Positions 1 through 7,909 of a stretch of 20,924 nucleotides of DNA are shown piece by piece. The position numbers and the translations under genes are program-made. Source of the DNA: a virus. Numbering within the stretch: position 1 is the stretch's first letter; the number at the start of each line of letters is the position of its first letter. The stretch lies in IMG/VR virus record IMGVR_UViG_3300042430_001185, positions 1-20,924 of that record. One strand, 5' to 3'. Under the pieces are notes generated by a model that saw only the letters and a list, made by a program, of their open reading frames with translations, did no database searches and had not been told where the DNA came from.

Positions 1-334
1 TTTGTTGCTGGCGAATGGACACCTCAGACGTTTGTGCGAAGCAGAATATCTCGGAATTTGGATTCTCTACCGCAGCACGGACAACGGAAAATGCACCCCA
101 CTGGGTTTTGCCTGAGCGGTTGCCTCCTAATGCTAGGATTTCATTGACTTCTTTTAGCTGCTCCTCGGCTTTTACCCAGTGCGGCAGACGGAAACCATAT
201 TGATACGGGTCTTTCTCGGCATTCTCAATTGCTTCGTGATAAATGCGGTGGATAGACAATACCTCCTCTGGTGTCATCTGAATTAATTCCTCATCCGTGG
301 GAGGTTTTAGTATCTGATGCTGTCTCCAAATCAT
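1..334 (-). CDS. terL: Terminase large subunit, N-terminal part (cut by window edge)
   Basis: ATPase/nuclease motor that pumps DNA into the prohead, working with the small subunit and portal. Translated from the minus strand, the visible 111 residues start MIWRQHQILK and reach a clear Walker A loop, GGNRSGKT, at about residues 70-77, followed by the helix and strand expected of a terminase ATPase (SEIFCFAQTSE, about residues 94-104). The C-terminal nuclease half is outside the window. The ATG at 334-332 overlaps the TGA of the small terminase gene (ATGA, 4 bases), which is good evidence for this start; another in-frame ATG lies 19 codons later. It is the last gene of the late operon that can be seen. 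Assignment rests on the Walker A motif plus position next to a terS-like gene. Confidence 0.9.
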   Translation of the reverse strand, partial: MIWRQHQILKPPTDEELIQMTPEEVLSIHRIYHEAIENAEKDPYQYGFRLPHWVKAEEQLKEVNEILALGGNRSGKTQWGAFSVVRAAVENPNSEIFCFAQTSEVSIRQQQ

Positions 335-885
335 ACAGTTTCTGCTTCGACTACTTTACCTTTGGCAATTCGGCTTCTAGCTTCGTTGATGAGATTTGCT
401 GCATCGTCCAGACTCGCGCCTTTGCGATGCTCAACCACTGTCGTTGCCATGCCAGTAAGCTGTGCTGCCTTGTCTGTGAGAATGCCAACGGTGATTGCTA
501 GCTTCTCAGGGGAGATTTTAGCAAGGCTATCAGGGTCGTCAAATAGCTGACCAGCACGTTCAAACAACAAGTCGGTGTATTCCTGCGCTGCAATAGCGTA
601 ACGCATTGAAAACTCTTTACGCTTTGTCTCTAGGGTGTCGTTATGCCGCCATTCCAGCTGGCGAATAGTCTCCCTGCCAACTCCAGTTTTCTTGGATATT
701 TCAGTAATCTTGGCTCCTTGAGATAAGAGAAACAATGCTAATGCAGCCTTGTGCGGCGCGTAATGTTCTATGTTGTTCCGTGGCAGCAACTTAGCACGTT
801 CTCTTACCTCAAGAAACCACTCGCTCTTGTCGGGACGATCATCGTAGTAATTGTCTTTCAGTTTCTGGAGTTGTTCCTCGCTCAT
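331..885 (-). CDS. terS: Terminase small subunit
   Basis: DNA-recognition subunit of the packaging terminase. The 184-residue protein has a helix-turn-helix near residues 55-80 (AKITEISKKTGVGRETIRQL), a helical central region fit for ring assembly, and a C-terminal stretch (DKAAQLTGMATTVVEHRKG, about residues 138-156) of the kind seen in many phage small terminases. Its stop overlaps the start of the Walker A-bearing large terminase by four bases, so the two are translationally coupled. It begins 17 bases after the 1050-aa gene ends. No Shine-Dalgarno is visible before its ATG. Identification comes from size, HTH and neighbour; the packaging site it would bind is unknown. Confidence 0.82.
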   Translation of the reverse strand: MSEEQLQKLKDNYYDDRPDKSEWFLEVRERAKLLPRNNIEHYAPHKAALALFLLSQGAKITEISKKTGVGRETIRQLEWRHNDTLETKRKEFSMRYAIAAQEYTDLLFERAGQLFDDPDSLAKISPEKLAITVGILTDKAAQLTGMATTVVEHRKGASLDDAANLINEARSRIAKGKVVEAETV

Positions 886-902
886 GTTGGATGAATCAAA
901 TG

Positions 903-3900
903 CTATTTTGATCCAGAATTCAAGTTTTGTTTTCGCTGAAGATCAAATTTACGATTTAGTTCAGAAAATTTAGAATTAGAATTTGCACGTTCTTTTTCCT
1001 CAAAATCTTTTGCTGCTTGATCCAGCTCAAAAGAAAACTCTGGATCTTCAGATGCTTGTCTCGCAAGAAACGTAAGTCCTTGCCTTGTTTTAAATGCTGA
1101 CTCAAACATTTTAACGTAAGCGTCATTTACATTGCCAGACATTGCATTTCTAGCAAGAGCAGACCTTAATCCATTGCTTTCACTTCCATTTGCAAGAGCA
1201 TACGCTAAGAATCTATTTCTTCCACTTGTAGTCAATTTAGAAATAGGAGCAAAAATACTAATATTTCTACTACTTAAAACAACTCTAGGCATTGCACCTG
1301 TTTTTTCAAGCTCTTTAAGTGTATTAACTTGATATAGTTTTGCAAGATCATAAAGCGCAGTTCCAGAATCAGCACCAAGAATAGTGTTGATGTTTTTTCC
1401 TAATTCACTTGGTGCTTCTTTAGTCCCATAATCAGCTAAGAATTTATCAACGTCAAATAAAGTTTCATATGGTGGAGCCGCAGTAGGAGTTCCACCTTTG
1501 TAATGATCAAGAAATATTCTCATAAAATCTCCCTTGTAGAGATTTCTTGCATCTGGTGACGATTTACTAAGCTGACCCATTGCTATTTCAACGTTTCTAG
1601 TGGTTGCGCCAGCTAACACAGCTCTAGACATTAAATCAGGATCAATGTTTTCAAAATTACCATTTTTAGCAGCTTGAAATATTTCAGATGATACTAATTT
1701 TTCTTCTTCTTTCTTGAGTGCTTCCCTTTTGACAATTTGATCTGCAACTTGATTCCTTTCATTTTTAGATAATGCAGAAGACAATGCAGTTAAATCATCG
1801 CGGGTAATATTAGAAATCTTTACGCCTTTAATTGCCGCTAACTTTTCATTTAAGGTATCTAGTCCCCTAGCTACTTTACCAGAATCAGCATCAAATAATG
1901 TATCTAAGAATCCTTTATCATAATTAAGTTGAGTAATGTTTCCTTGCTTGCCCATGCCAATATCATTCAGATACTGAATCTGCATTCTATCTCTAATAGT
2001 TTTGGCAATACCAGGTTGCGTTGCATCCAAATCTTGAGCAGCACGAAGAACTCGACCCATTGTTTCTGGGTCTTTCATAGCAATCCTTACAACATCTCTT
2101 TGTGTTGCAACATTTTCTCCGCCAGCTTCTTTTAATATGCTACCTAAAGTATTTTTTTGCATATCATTTCTTTTGCCGACTTCTAATGCTGTTTTTTGAA
2201 ATTCATCTGCAAGATTTCGTGTAACTCCATTTGCGTCAGTAGCACTATAACCCTTAAAAATCTGCGATCTAAGCCTAGACAATTCATCTGATATTTTAGT
2301 TCCAAAAATATCTTTGGTTGATCCTCCAACTAGATTTTCCGATCGTAGGTTACCATACGATTTAACTAATTCATTAAAGTCTTTGAAATTTAAAGGTCTA
2401 TTTATAGCTTCAAGGTCTTTCAACTGATTAGTTGTATCTTGAATTTTGCCCTCTAATCTCAATCTTAAATTTGCATCTTTTGCGCTACTTTTTAGTTTTT
2501 GTAAACTTTTTAAGCTATTTTTAATCCTATTGATTTCAATAGGCGCATCTCTTCTAGCCCTAAGACTATTTTCAAGTCCTGTTACTCCTCGATCATCAAC
2601 GAACCCTGAAAAGTTTAATTCACGCTTAATTTGCGGAATTTTATCCAGCATTTCCTGTGCTGTTATTGAAAAACCAGCATTATCAGCTAGATCAGCCATT
2701 AAATCATATTGATTTCTAGTAAATTTTGCGGTTTCTTCATCAAGTTGCTGAATAGTCCCTCTTAAAACTCCACCAAGCTCATCGACATTAGCTTGTCCAT
2801 ATGGTTTAAGCAATCTTTGAACAGCTCCATCAACAATAAATTCATTTTGATCAGTGTTTCGAGCGATTCTGGTTACAAGTTCACCTCTTTTTTGTGCTAG
2901 ATTTCGTGCAACGCTAGCATAATCACCAGGTGCAGTTGTTGCCATTTTTCTAAATGGATCAAATTTTCTTACAATGTCTTGTTGCGCAGTTCTCAATTTT
3001 GCTCCTAATCGAGTTTTAGGATAATCACCAGCAAGTTCTTGCGCTGCCTCTATTCCTTTTGATCCAAATTGTGAACCAGCAGGAACTGCTTCTGGAAGCC
3101 CTTGTCGCTCAGCAGATTCAACAAATTGTTGTCTGAATGTGTTTGGTGTTCCACTTGGAACCCTAAATGCGCGAACAGCAGGAATTGCAACATCACCAAC
3201 TGCACCAAGTGCGCCTCCGATGGCTGCTTGAGTGCCTCGACGTGCAACATTTTCTCCGATATTTTGTTCCATGCCAAGTGCTGCACGGGTAATCATATCG
3301 GCAGCTGTTCCCAAGCCAGCTTCCGCTGCTGCAGCAGTAGCAGTTCCAGCCATTGGGCTTTTTGTAGCTAATGCTGCACTAATTCCAGCGGCTGTTGAGC
3401 CAATAGCAATAGGAGCTTCTACTGCTGCTGCTCCAGCAAAACCAGCAAGACCCATATCAAGCGTAGTAAATGTTTTGCCATCTTTGGTTTTAATCAAGAA
3501 TTGAGTTTTACCACCTACGCTCATAGGCGTAATTCTGGCATCTGGATATGTCTGTTGCAGATATTCAAGCTCTGATTCCCTAGTAGGCAATGCGCCTACA
3601 CCAAATCTTACTCCAGTAGGCAGTTGCTCTGCCGCCATACCACCTTCGCCAACTGGCGCATTGTAAAGCTGGCCAATAGCTTCGCGTTTTGTTGCCATTT
3701 GCTGATCAACAGAAGGCATGTTATACATTGGCGTAGGCATACCCATACCACCTCTCCCACCCATGTTCATGTAGTTAGGCGTAGGGGTAACAATGGGCTT
3801 CTCAATTTCTTGTCTAAGTCCGCTTATTCTTTCTAAATTTGGGGCTTCTTCTTTTTTTTCTAAATTTGAGAATTGATTTTGAAGAACTTTTACTTTATCA

Positions 3901-4055
3901 TAGAGATTTCTACCTAAATCAACATAAGATTGAGCCTCAACATTTTGCCCAGCAGCAACAGCTGCTTGATATTTGTTTTTAGCTTCAATAATCCCGCGAG
4001 ATAGTTTGCCTATGTCAGAACTAATTAATTCTTTTTGTTTTTGTAGATCACTCAT
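903..4055 (-). CDS. Large internal virion (ejection-type) protein, putative
   Basis: A 1050-residue protein with no catalytic motif that I recognise. Seen: a charged coiled-coil-like N-terminus (residues 1-90), a Met/Gly/Pro-rich low-complexity stretch (about 92-113), a long Gly/Ala-rich hydrophobic segment (about 202-296, for example AAAEAGLGTAADMITRAALG), then about 700 mostly helical, charged residues. Podovirus internal core proteins that are ejected into the host often combine great length, long helices and an amphipathic Gly/Ala segment that can enter membranes; the role here is inferred from that and from position between tail genes and terminase. Start overlaps the end of the 497-aa gene as ATGAGTGA (8 bases). 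The DNA is visibly more AT-rich than the tail genes to its right. A structural scaffold-like role is an alternative. Confidence 0.6.
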   Translation of the reverse strand: MSDLQKQKELISSDIGKLSRGIIEAKNKYQAAVAAGQNVEAQSYVDLGRNLYDKVKVLQNQFSNLEKKEEAPNLERISGLRQEIEKPIVTPTPNYMNMGGRGGMGMPTPMYNMPSVDQQMATKREAIGQLYNAPVGEGGMAAEQLPTGVRFGVGALPTRESELEYLQQTYPDARITPMSVGGKTQFLIKTKDGKTFTTLDMGLAGFAGAAAVEAPIAIGSTAAGISAALATKSPMAGTATAAAAEAGLGTAADMITRAALGMEQNIGENVARRGTQAAIGGALGAVGDVAIPAVRAFRVPSGTPNTFRQQFVESAERQGLPEAVPAGSQFGSKGIEAAQELAGDYPKTRLGAKLRTAQQDIVRKFDPFRKMATTAPGDYASVARNLAQKRGELVTRIARNTDQNEFIVDGAVQRLLKPYGQANVDELGGVLRGTIQQLDEETAKFTRNQYDLMADLADNAGFSITAQEMLDKIPQIKRELNFSGFVDDRGVTGLENSLRARRDAPIEINRIKNSLKSLQKLKSSAKDANLRLRLEGKIQDTTNQLKDLEAINRPLNFKDFNELVKSYGNLRSENLVGGSTKDIFGTKISDELSRLRSQIFKGYSATDANGVTRNLADEFQKTALEVGKRNDMQKNTLGSILKEAGGENVATQRDVVRIAMKDPETMGRVLRAAQDLDATQPGIAKTIRDRMQIQYLNDIGMGKQGNITQLNYDKGFLDTLFDADSGKVARGLDTLNEKLAAIKGVKISNITRDDLTALSSALSKNERNQVADQIVKREALKKEEEKLVSSEIFQAAKNGNFENIDPDLMSRAVLAGATTRNVEIAMGQLSKSSPDARNLYKGDFMRIFLDHYKGGTPTAAPPYETLFDVDKFLADYGTKEAPSELGKNINTILGADSGTALYDLAKLYQVNTLKELEKTGAMPRVVLSSRNISIFAPISKLTTSGRNRFLAYALANGSESNGLRSALARNAMSGNVNDAYVKMFESAFKTRQGLTFLARQASEDPEFSFELDQAAKDFEEKERANSNSKFSELNRKFDLQRKQNLNSGSK

Positions 4056-5541
4056 CTATATTTAAGTCTTTTAGTGCTTGTTTAGTTGCATCATCTAATC
4101 CTGTATATGGAGTAGCTGTTGGAGTGGTCGCTTTCTCTTTAACTAATGGATTGCTTTCCATAATCTTAGAAACCTCAGCTTGAACTTCAGAAGGTGTAGC
4201 ATTTTTCTCAAATAACTCTGTTACCTTTTTGCCAATTTCAATATCTCGTTTTGCAGCGTCAATCTTAAATTGAAGTATTTTTTTGTTACCTTCTACTGAT
4301 TTTCCGATATTCGGAGCCAAAACTTGTGTGAAGTATGTCATTTCTCGATCAGAAATAGCACCTTTTGTTAAGTCAATGGCTTCCATTGCCAGATTACCAA
4401 CAAGAGACATGAATTGTTCTTCATTAGCCACATCTTGTCCAAAAAATCTTTTTGCTGCAACTTTGTAATTCTCGAAAGTTCCTGTTTTTACAGCATTACT
4501 ATCCAATAGGTCAAAAGCTTTTTGAACCGATGGTAATTTCTGAGCAGAATCTTGTGATTTTTCAATTAAAGCTATATTTGGAGCATCCATAGCTTGCTTG
4601 CGTGCTGCACCAATATCATCAGGTTTTGATGGAATAGGTTGAATAGATGTTAATTGCTTATTTTTAAATCGACCAATATACTCACCAGCAGGCAAACCTC
4701 TTGATGCAACTTCTTCTTTAGTTAGTCCTCTTTGCTCAATTTCATCACTTTCTACAGGAATCGCATACGAAGGAACTGAAGCATTTGGTTGCGATCCTTC
4801 AAATGGAAGCAATGTAGGCACTTCGCTTTCTACTCCAGTATTAAGAGGTGGCAATAAATTTGTGTCATTGGTATAAAGATTATCAGTAGGAAGCTCTAAG
4901 GCATTAACAATTGCATTAGATTTATTCTGAAGCCCACCTGCTCCTTGAGAAGTAGGCAAGTTTAATGCAGAAGTAATTCCTGATGCTGTAGCAGGAGTTC
5001 CGACAATTGTTCCATCAGGTCTTGTTCTTATGCCTGTTGCGGGGTCAAAAGAAACTGGCACTTTATACTGCTTGCCATTTATAGTTTCTATAATTTCACC
5101 TTGTTGAAAGTTTACGTTTTTGTCGCCTGTAGTGTTTCTTGCATTCATCAATTGACCCTGATCAAATCGACCAAACACGTTAGGAATCATCGCCTTGCCT
5201 TCATCCAGCAATGCAGCTTTCTCGATAGGGCTAAGGTTAGGATCGTTATATGATTGCAAGAATGGAGATAGCGTTTCTTCTACTCCTTTGATTTCATACG
5301 ATTTACCTAGAGTAATTGCAGCTTCAATAGACTTGGCAGACGCTTTGTTGTAAGCATCAACTTTCCTCTGCTCTTTCTTTGCTTCTCCAAAGTTCTGAAT
5401 AGCTCCGCCAATACTCTGCCCAAGATTCTGCAATCCTTGCGCTTGAATCTCAGCAGCGCGAGAAAATCCACTGTAATCTTGTTTGAATGACTCAGGGTTA
5501 ATTCCTGAACCTAGCATTTGTCCTTTTCCGTAAGCTGCCAT
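4048..5541 (-). CDS. Internal virion protein, putative
   Basis: A 497-residue protein of unknown activity. The N-terminus (MAAYGKGQMLGSGINPESF) is followed by a Gln/Ala/Gly-rich helical part (residues 25-110) with an amphipathic pattern (LQNLGQSIGGAIQNFG), a linker rich in Ser/Pro/Asn (about 160-270), and a helical charged C-terminal half (about 310-470). It sits between the S74-like 349-aa gene and the 1050-aa gene, with ATG one base after the previous TAA (TAATATG) and an 8-base overlap downstream. Order and composition resemble the runs of internal or ejection proteins in podoviruses, which is the basis of the call. No peptidoglycan hydrolase signature was seen. Confidence 0.55.
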   Translation of the reverse strand: MAAYGKGQMLGSGINPESFKQDYSGFSRAAEIQAQGLQNLGQSIGGAIQNFGEAKKEQRKVDAYNKASAKSIEAAITLGKSYEIKGVEETLSPFLQSYNDPNLSPIEKAALLDEGKAMIPNVFGRFDQGQLMNARNTTGDKNVNFQQGEIIETINGKQYKVPVSFDPATGIRTRPDGTIVGTPATASGITSALNLPTSQGAGGLQNKSNAIVNALELPTDNLYTNDTNLLPPLNTGVESEVPTLLPFEGSQPNASVPSYAIPVESDEIEQRGLTKEEVASRGLPAGEYIGRFKNKQLTSIQPIPSKPDDIGAARKQAMDAPNIALIEKSQDSAQKLPSVQKAFDLLDSNAVKTGTFENYKVAAKRFFGQDVANEEQFMSLVGNLAMEAIDLTKGAISDREMTYFTQVLAPNIGKSVEGNKKILQFKIDAAKRDIEIGKKVTELFEKNATPSEVQAEVSKIMESNPLVKEKATTPTATPYTGLDDATKQALKDLNIDE

Positions 5542-5542
5542 A

Positions 5543-6592
5543 TTATTTGATTAGTCCGTAATTAACTGCTTTGAATCCACCAATTTCCTCAACTGCCTCA
5601 GGTGTAACCTTTTCAACATCTTGAGCCATAACGCCCATGTGAACAACATTGTCTCCTTTGTATTTGTAGGTGTAAACTGGAAGACCGCTATCTGTCTTTC
5701 CAACTTTTTTAATGTCGGTTTTTAATCTGCGATCAGACATCATACCTGCACTTGCCGCTGCTTTTGCCCCATCTCCAATCAAGCCCATAATAGCAGCTTG
5801 TTGTGCTGCTTTAGCTTGCGCATTTGCAGATGCGGCAGCAAGTTGATTGGAGCGTTGAGCTGCACCAAGGTTAAGTCCAACAGACGTATCAAACAACTGT
5901 GGTGTTCCTGAGCCAATCGCTCCAAGCCCCGTGTTGATAAATTGTTGACCTTGTTGATACGACAATGGTGCATTGCTAAGTAAACTGAGACCTGGTTGAG
6001 TGTAGAATCCTTGTGCGACATTATAGGCATTCTGCCCTGCTTGTGCTGCCTCGGCACGTTTGCGAGCAAATACATCTTCGCGCCCCATAACTTCAGAAGC
6101 GATAGCTGCATTGCCACCTAGTCTCCCAGCTGCTGCAGCCGCTTCACGGGCTGTTTGCTGGTATCCACGCTGTTCTTGTGGGCTAATCATCTGAGACGCT
6201 GCTAATGCCCGTTGTGCTTCAGTATTGAAGTTCTGCACCACGCCAGCTTGTTCTGGAGACAACGCTTGCATTAACCCACGGGTCAATCCTGCTTGTCCAG
6301 TCATCTGACCTAGTTCTGCTTGGCGAGCTTCACCTAGCCCCATACCAGCTTGTTGTGCTGCTTGATTGCTAAGACCAAAGATTCCTTGTTGTCCACCTGC
6401 GCCAGTCAAAAATGATTGGATGTCGCCAAGGTTTAATCCTTGGAATTGTGGACGGAATTGTTGCTCTTGCGAGAAAATTTGCGGCAAAGATTCTGACATT
6501 CCTGAAACGTAACTGCTAATGTCTTTAGCAATATCCATTTTTGGAGCTTTGACTTTTGGCGTTGATCCCGCAATTCCTGGTATTAATCCCAT
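5543..6592 (-). CDS. Virion protein with C-terminal S74-like intramolecular chaperone domain
   Basis: A 349-residue protein. Residues 1-280 are Gln/Ala/Gly-rich and mostly helical (many QQAG, AAQQ and AAAA runs). The last 66 residues start with MMSDRRLKTDIKKVG and continue through VYTYKYKG, HMGVMAQDVE and FKAVNYGLIK. This is the pattern of the peptidase S74 / endosialidase-type chaperone domain, which trimerises tail fibres and in many members cuts itself off at a conserved Ser within the SDxRLK motif; that Ser-Asp is present (about residues 285-286). Here the domain ends a Gln-rich protein next to internal virion genes, not a beta-helix fibre, so it may serve assembly of a virion core or fibre-like part. 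It follows the 110-aa gene after a 3-base gap with no Shine-Dalgarno. Confidence 0.72.
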   Translation of the reverse strand: MGLIPGIAGSTPKVKAPKMDIAKDISSYVSGMSESLPQIFSQEQQFRPQFQGLNLGDIQSFLTGAGGQQGIFGLSNQAAQQAGMGLGEARQAELGQMTGQAGLTRGLMQALSPEQAGVVQNFNTEAQRALAASQMISPQEQRGYQQTAREAAAAAGRLGGNAAIASEVMGREDVFARKRAEAAQAGQNAYNVAQGFYTQPGLSLLSNAPLSYQQGQQFINTGLGAIGSGTPQLFDTSVGLNLGAAQRSNQLAAASANAQAKAAQQAAIMGLIGDGAKAAASAGMMSDRRLKTDIKKVGKTDSGLPVYTYKYKGDNVVHMGVMAQDVEKVTPEAVEEIGGFKAVNYGLIK

Positions 6593-6595
6593 AAT

Positions 6596-6928
6596 TTATC
6601 GTAGTTTAGAGTAAAAGGCTTTCATGCTCAACAAGCGATTGCGACTTGATTGTTTGAAGTCGCGCCGAAAAGCGATGTATTTGTATTTGTTTTTAAAAGG
6701 TTTAAGCGCATCCAACATGTTTCCACAACACATAGTAACGTAAAGTGTATCCGATTCTTCAAACGTAACAGCTTCTTCAAGATTCTTGCTGCTGGCGTGG
6801 AATCCCATAGCGAAAGCATATGGAGTAGAAACAACAATGCCATGACACAAATGCCAACCAATAAGGCTTTGAATGTCGATGTTGTTTGATTCATAAAGGT
6901 TAAGAACTATGGTGAGGTGTGGATTCAT
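6596..6928 (-). CDS. Conserved phage protein of unknown function, 110 aa
   Basis: Small globular-looking protein with no membrane segment. It has Cys and His residues in IGWHLCHGIVV (about residues 22-32) and MCCGNMLDAL (about 66-75) and an Arg/Lys-rich C-terminus ending in FYSKLR. The start ATG overlaps the TGA of the 327-aa gene by 4 bases, and its stop is 3 bases from the 349-aa start, so it is embedded in the late operon. A second minus-strand frame is open over the same stretch (6628-6894, 88 codons), but the junctions on both sides favour this frame. Position suggests a virion or assembly role; I cannot name one. Confidence 0.65.
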   Translation of the reverse strand: MNPHLTIVLNLYESNNIDIQSLIGWHLCHGIVVSTPYAFAMGFHASSKNLEEAVTFEESDTLYVTMCCGNMLDALKPFKNKYKYIAFRRDFKQSSRNRLLSMKAFYSKLR

Positions 6929-7908
6929 CCAATGATTGCTACGCTATTGCACTCAGCATCAATCGCAGTGCTAGACGTATTGACGGTCAAGATTCGTGCG
7001 CATTGTGCGTTGTATGGAGAGCCAGATAGAATGTCATTACCAGAAGTTGTTGCAAAAGCTTTAGCCTCACTACAAGTTCCTAGCACGGAAAAGTTTGCAT
7101 TTGGCAGAGCCACAGAGAAATTGGCAACATAGTAACCGTCTGCTGGTGAATCGCTTGTTGATGGAGGAATAACTGGACTAGGGGCAGCAGCGGAAACGCA
7201 TGAGATATTGCCACTAGATTTAATTTCCTTCCTCAATAATGTTACTGTTCCAGTTCCAGTTGCAGACGCTGCACTTGTTACTGTGAAGATGTTTGCATCG
7301 GTAACTGTAGCTACTTGATAAAGTCCATCTGGAGCAACTGTTCCAGTTCCGACAGTGAAATCAATAAAAACAAGGTTTCCAGCAATCAATCCATGTCCAG
7401 TTACTGTAACCGTAACAGTTGTTCCAGATCTAGAGAATGTTCCAGCAAGGTCTGCATTTGCAGTTGCATCAAAATTAGCCCATGCTCTCACGCCGTAAAC
7501 TGGAGCAGTGCCAGTCTGCGCTCCACTGAGCTTAGGTGCTGTCACATTGGCATCCAGAATCTTGGCAGTAGTCACATTAGCATCAAGGATGTTGGCAGTT
7601 GCCACAGTAATTCCTACTGGCAATGCCTCCGATGCTAGCTTGGACAGCGAGATTGCAGCAGTTGCGCTAATCTTCACATTGGTAATAACTCCGCTTGCAA
7701 TAGCGTTAGCGGTAACAGCATCAACACCCATTTCGTTCGAGGTGATACCTGATGTTGCCACCTTTAACTTACCAGCAGTCAGCGCAAGAGTTCCTCCCGA
7801 CAAAGCATCGCTTGTAAATAGCGTCTGGTCGATGATGTTATTCATCAACGTGCTGGTAATAACCTCGTTGTTTGCGAAAGTGTGCGTTGTTTCTACTACT
7901 CCAGCCAT
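6925..7908 (-). CDS. Tail fibre-like / receptor-binding structural protein, putative
   Basis: A 327-residue protein with very few Lys/Arg and many Thr, Val, Ala and Ser, typical of beta-rich fibre proteins. Residues 1-130 hold near-repeats such as ANILDANVTTAKILDANVTA (about 105-124). Residues 160-215 form a small beta module (TVTVTVTGHGL, then GLYQVATVTDANIFTV) that also occurs in the 813-aa neighbour; this HGL...G.Y.V..V.D...FTV pattern resembles the FCCH-type module found in phage structural proteins. The C-terminus (230-327) has four Cys and no similarity to its neighbour. ATG lies one base after the previous TAA (TAATATG). A shared module and position next to the tail protein suggest that the two are assembled together. 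Confidence 0.65.
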   Translation of the reverse strand: MAGVVETTHTFANNEVITSTLMNNIIDQTLFTSDALSGGTLALTAGKLKVATSGITSNEMGVDAVTANAIASGVITNVKISATAAISLSKLASEALPVGITVATANILDANVTTAKILDANVTAPKLSGAQTGTAPVYGVRAWANFDATANADLAGTFSRSGTTVTVTVTGHGLIAGNLVFIDFTVGTGTVAPDGLYQVATVTDANIFTVTSAASATGTGTVTLLRKEIKSSGNISCVSAAAPSPVIPPSTSDSPADGYYVANFSVALPNANFSVLGTCSEAKAFATTSGNDILSGSPYNAQCARILTVNTSSTAIDAECNSVAIIG

Positions 7909-7909
7909 A

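Noticed and set aside
6628-6894. 88-codon minus-strand frame inside the 110-aa gene
   Set aside because: Alternative frame of a gene whose ends couple exactly with both neighbours.
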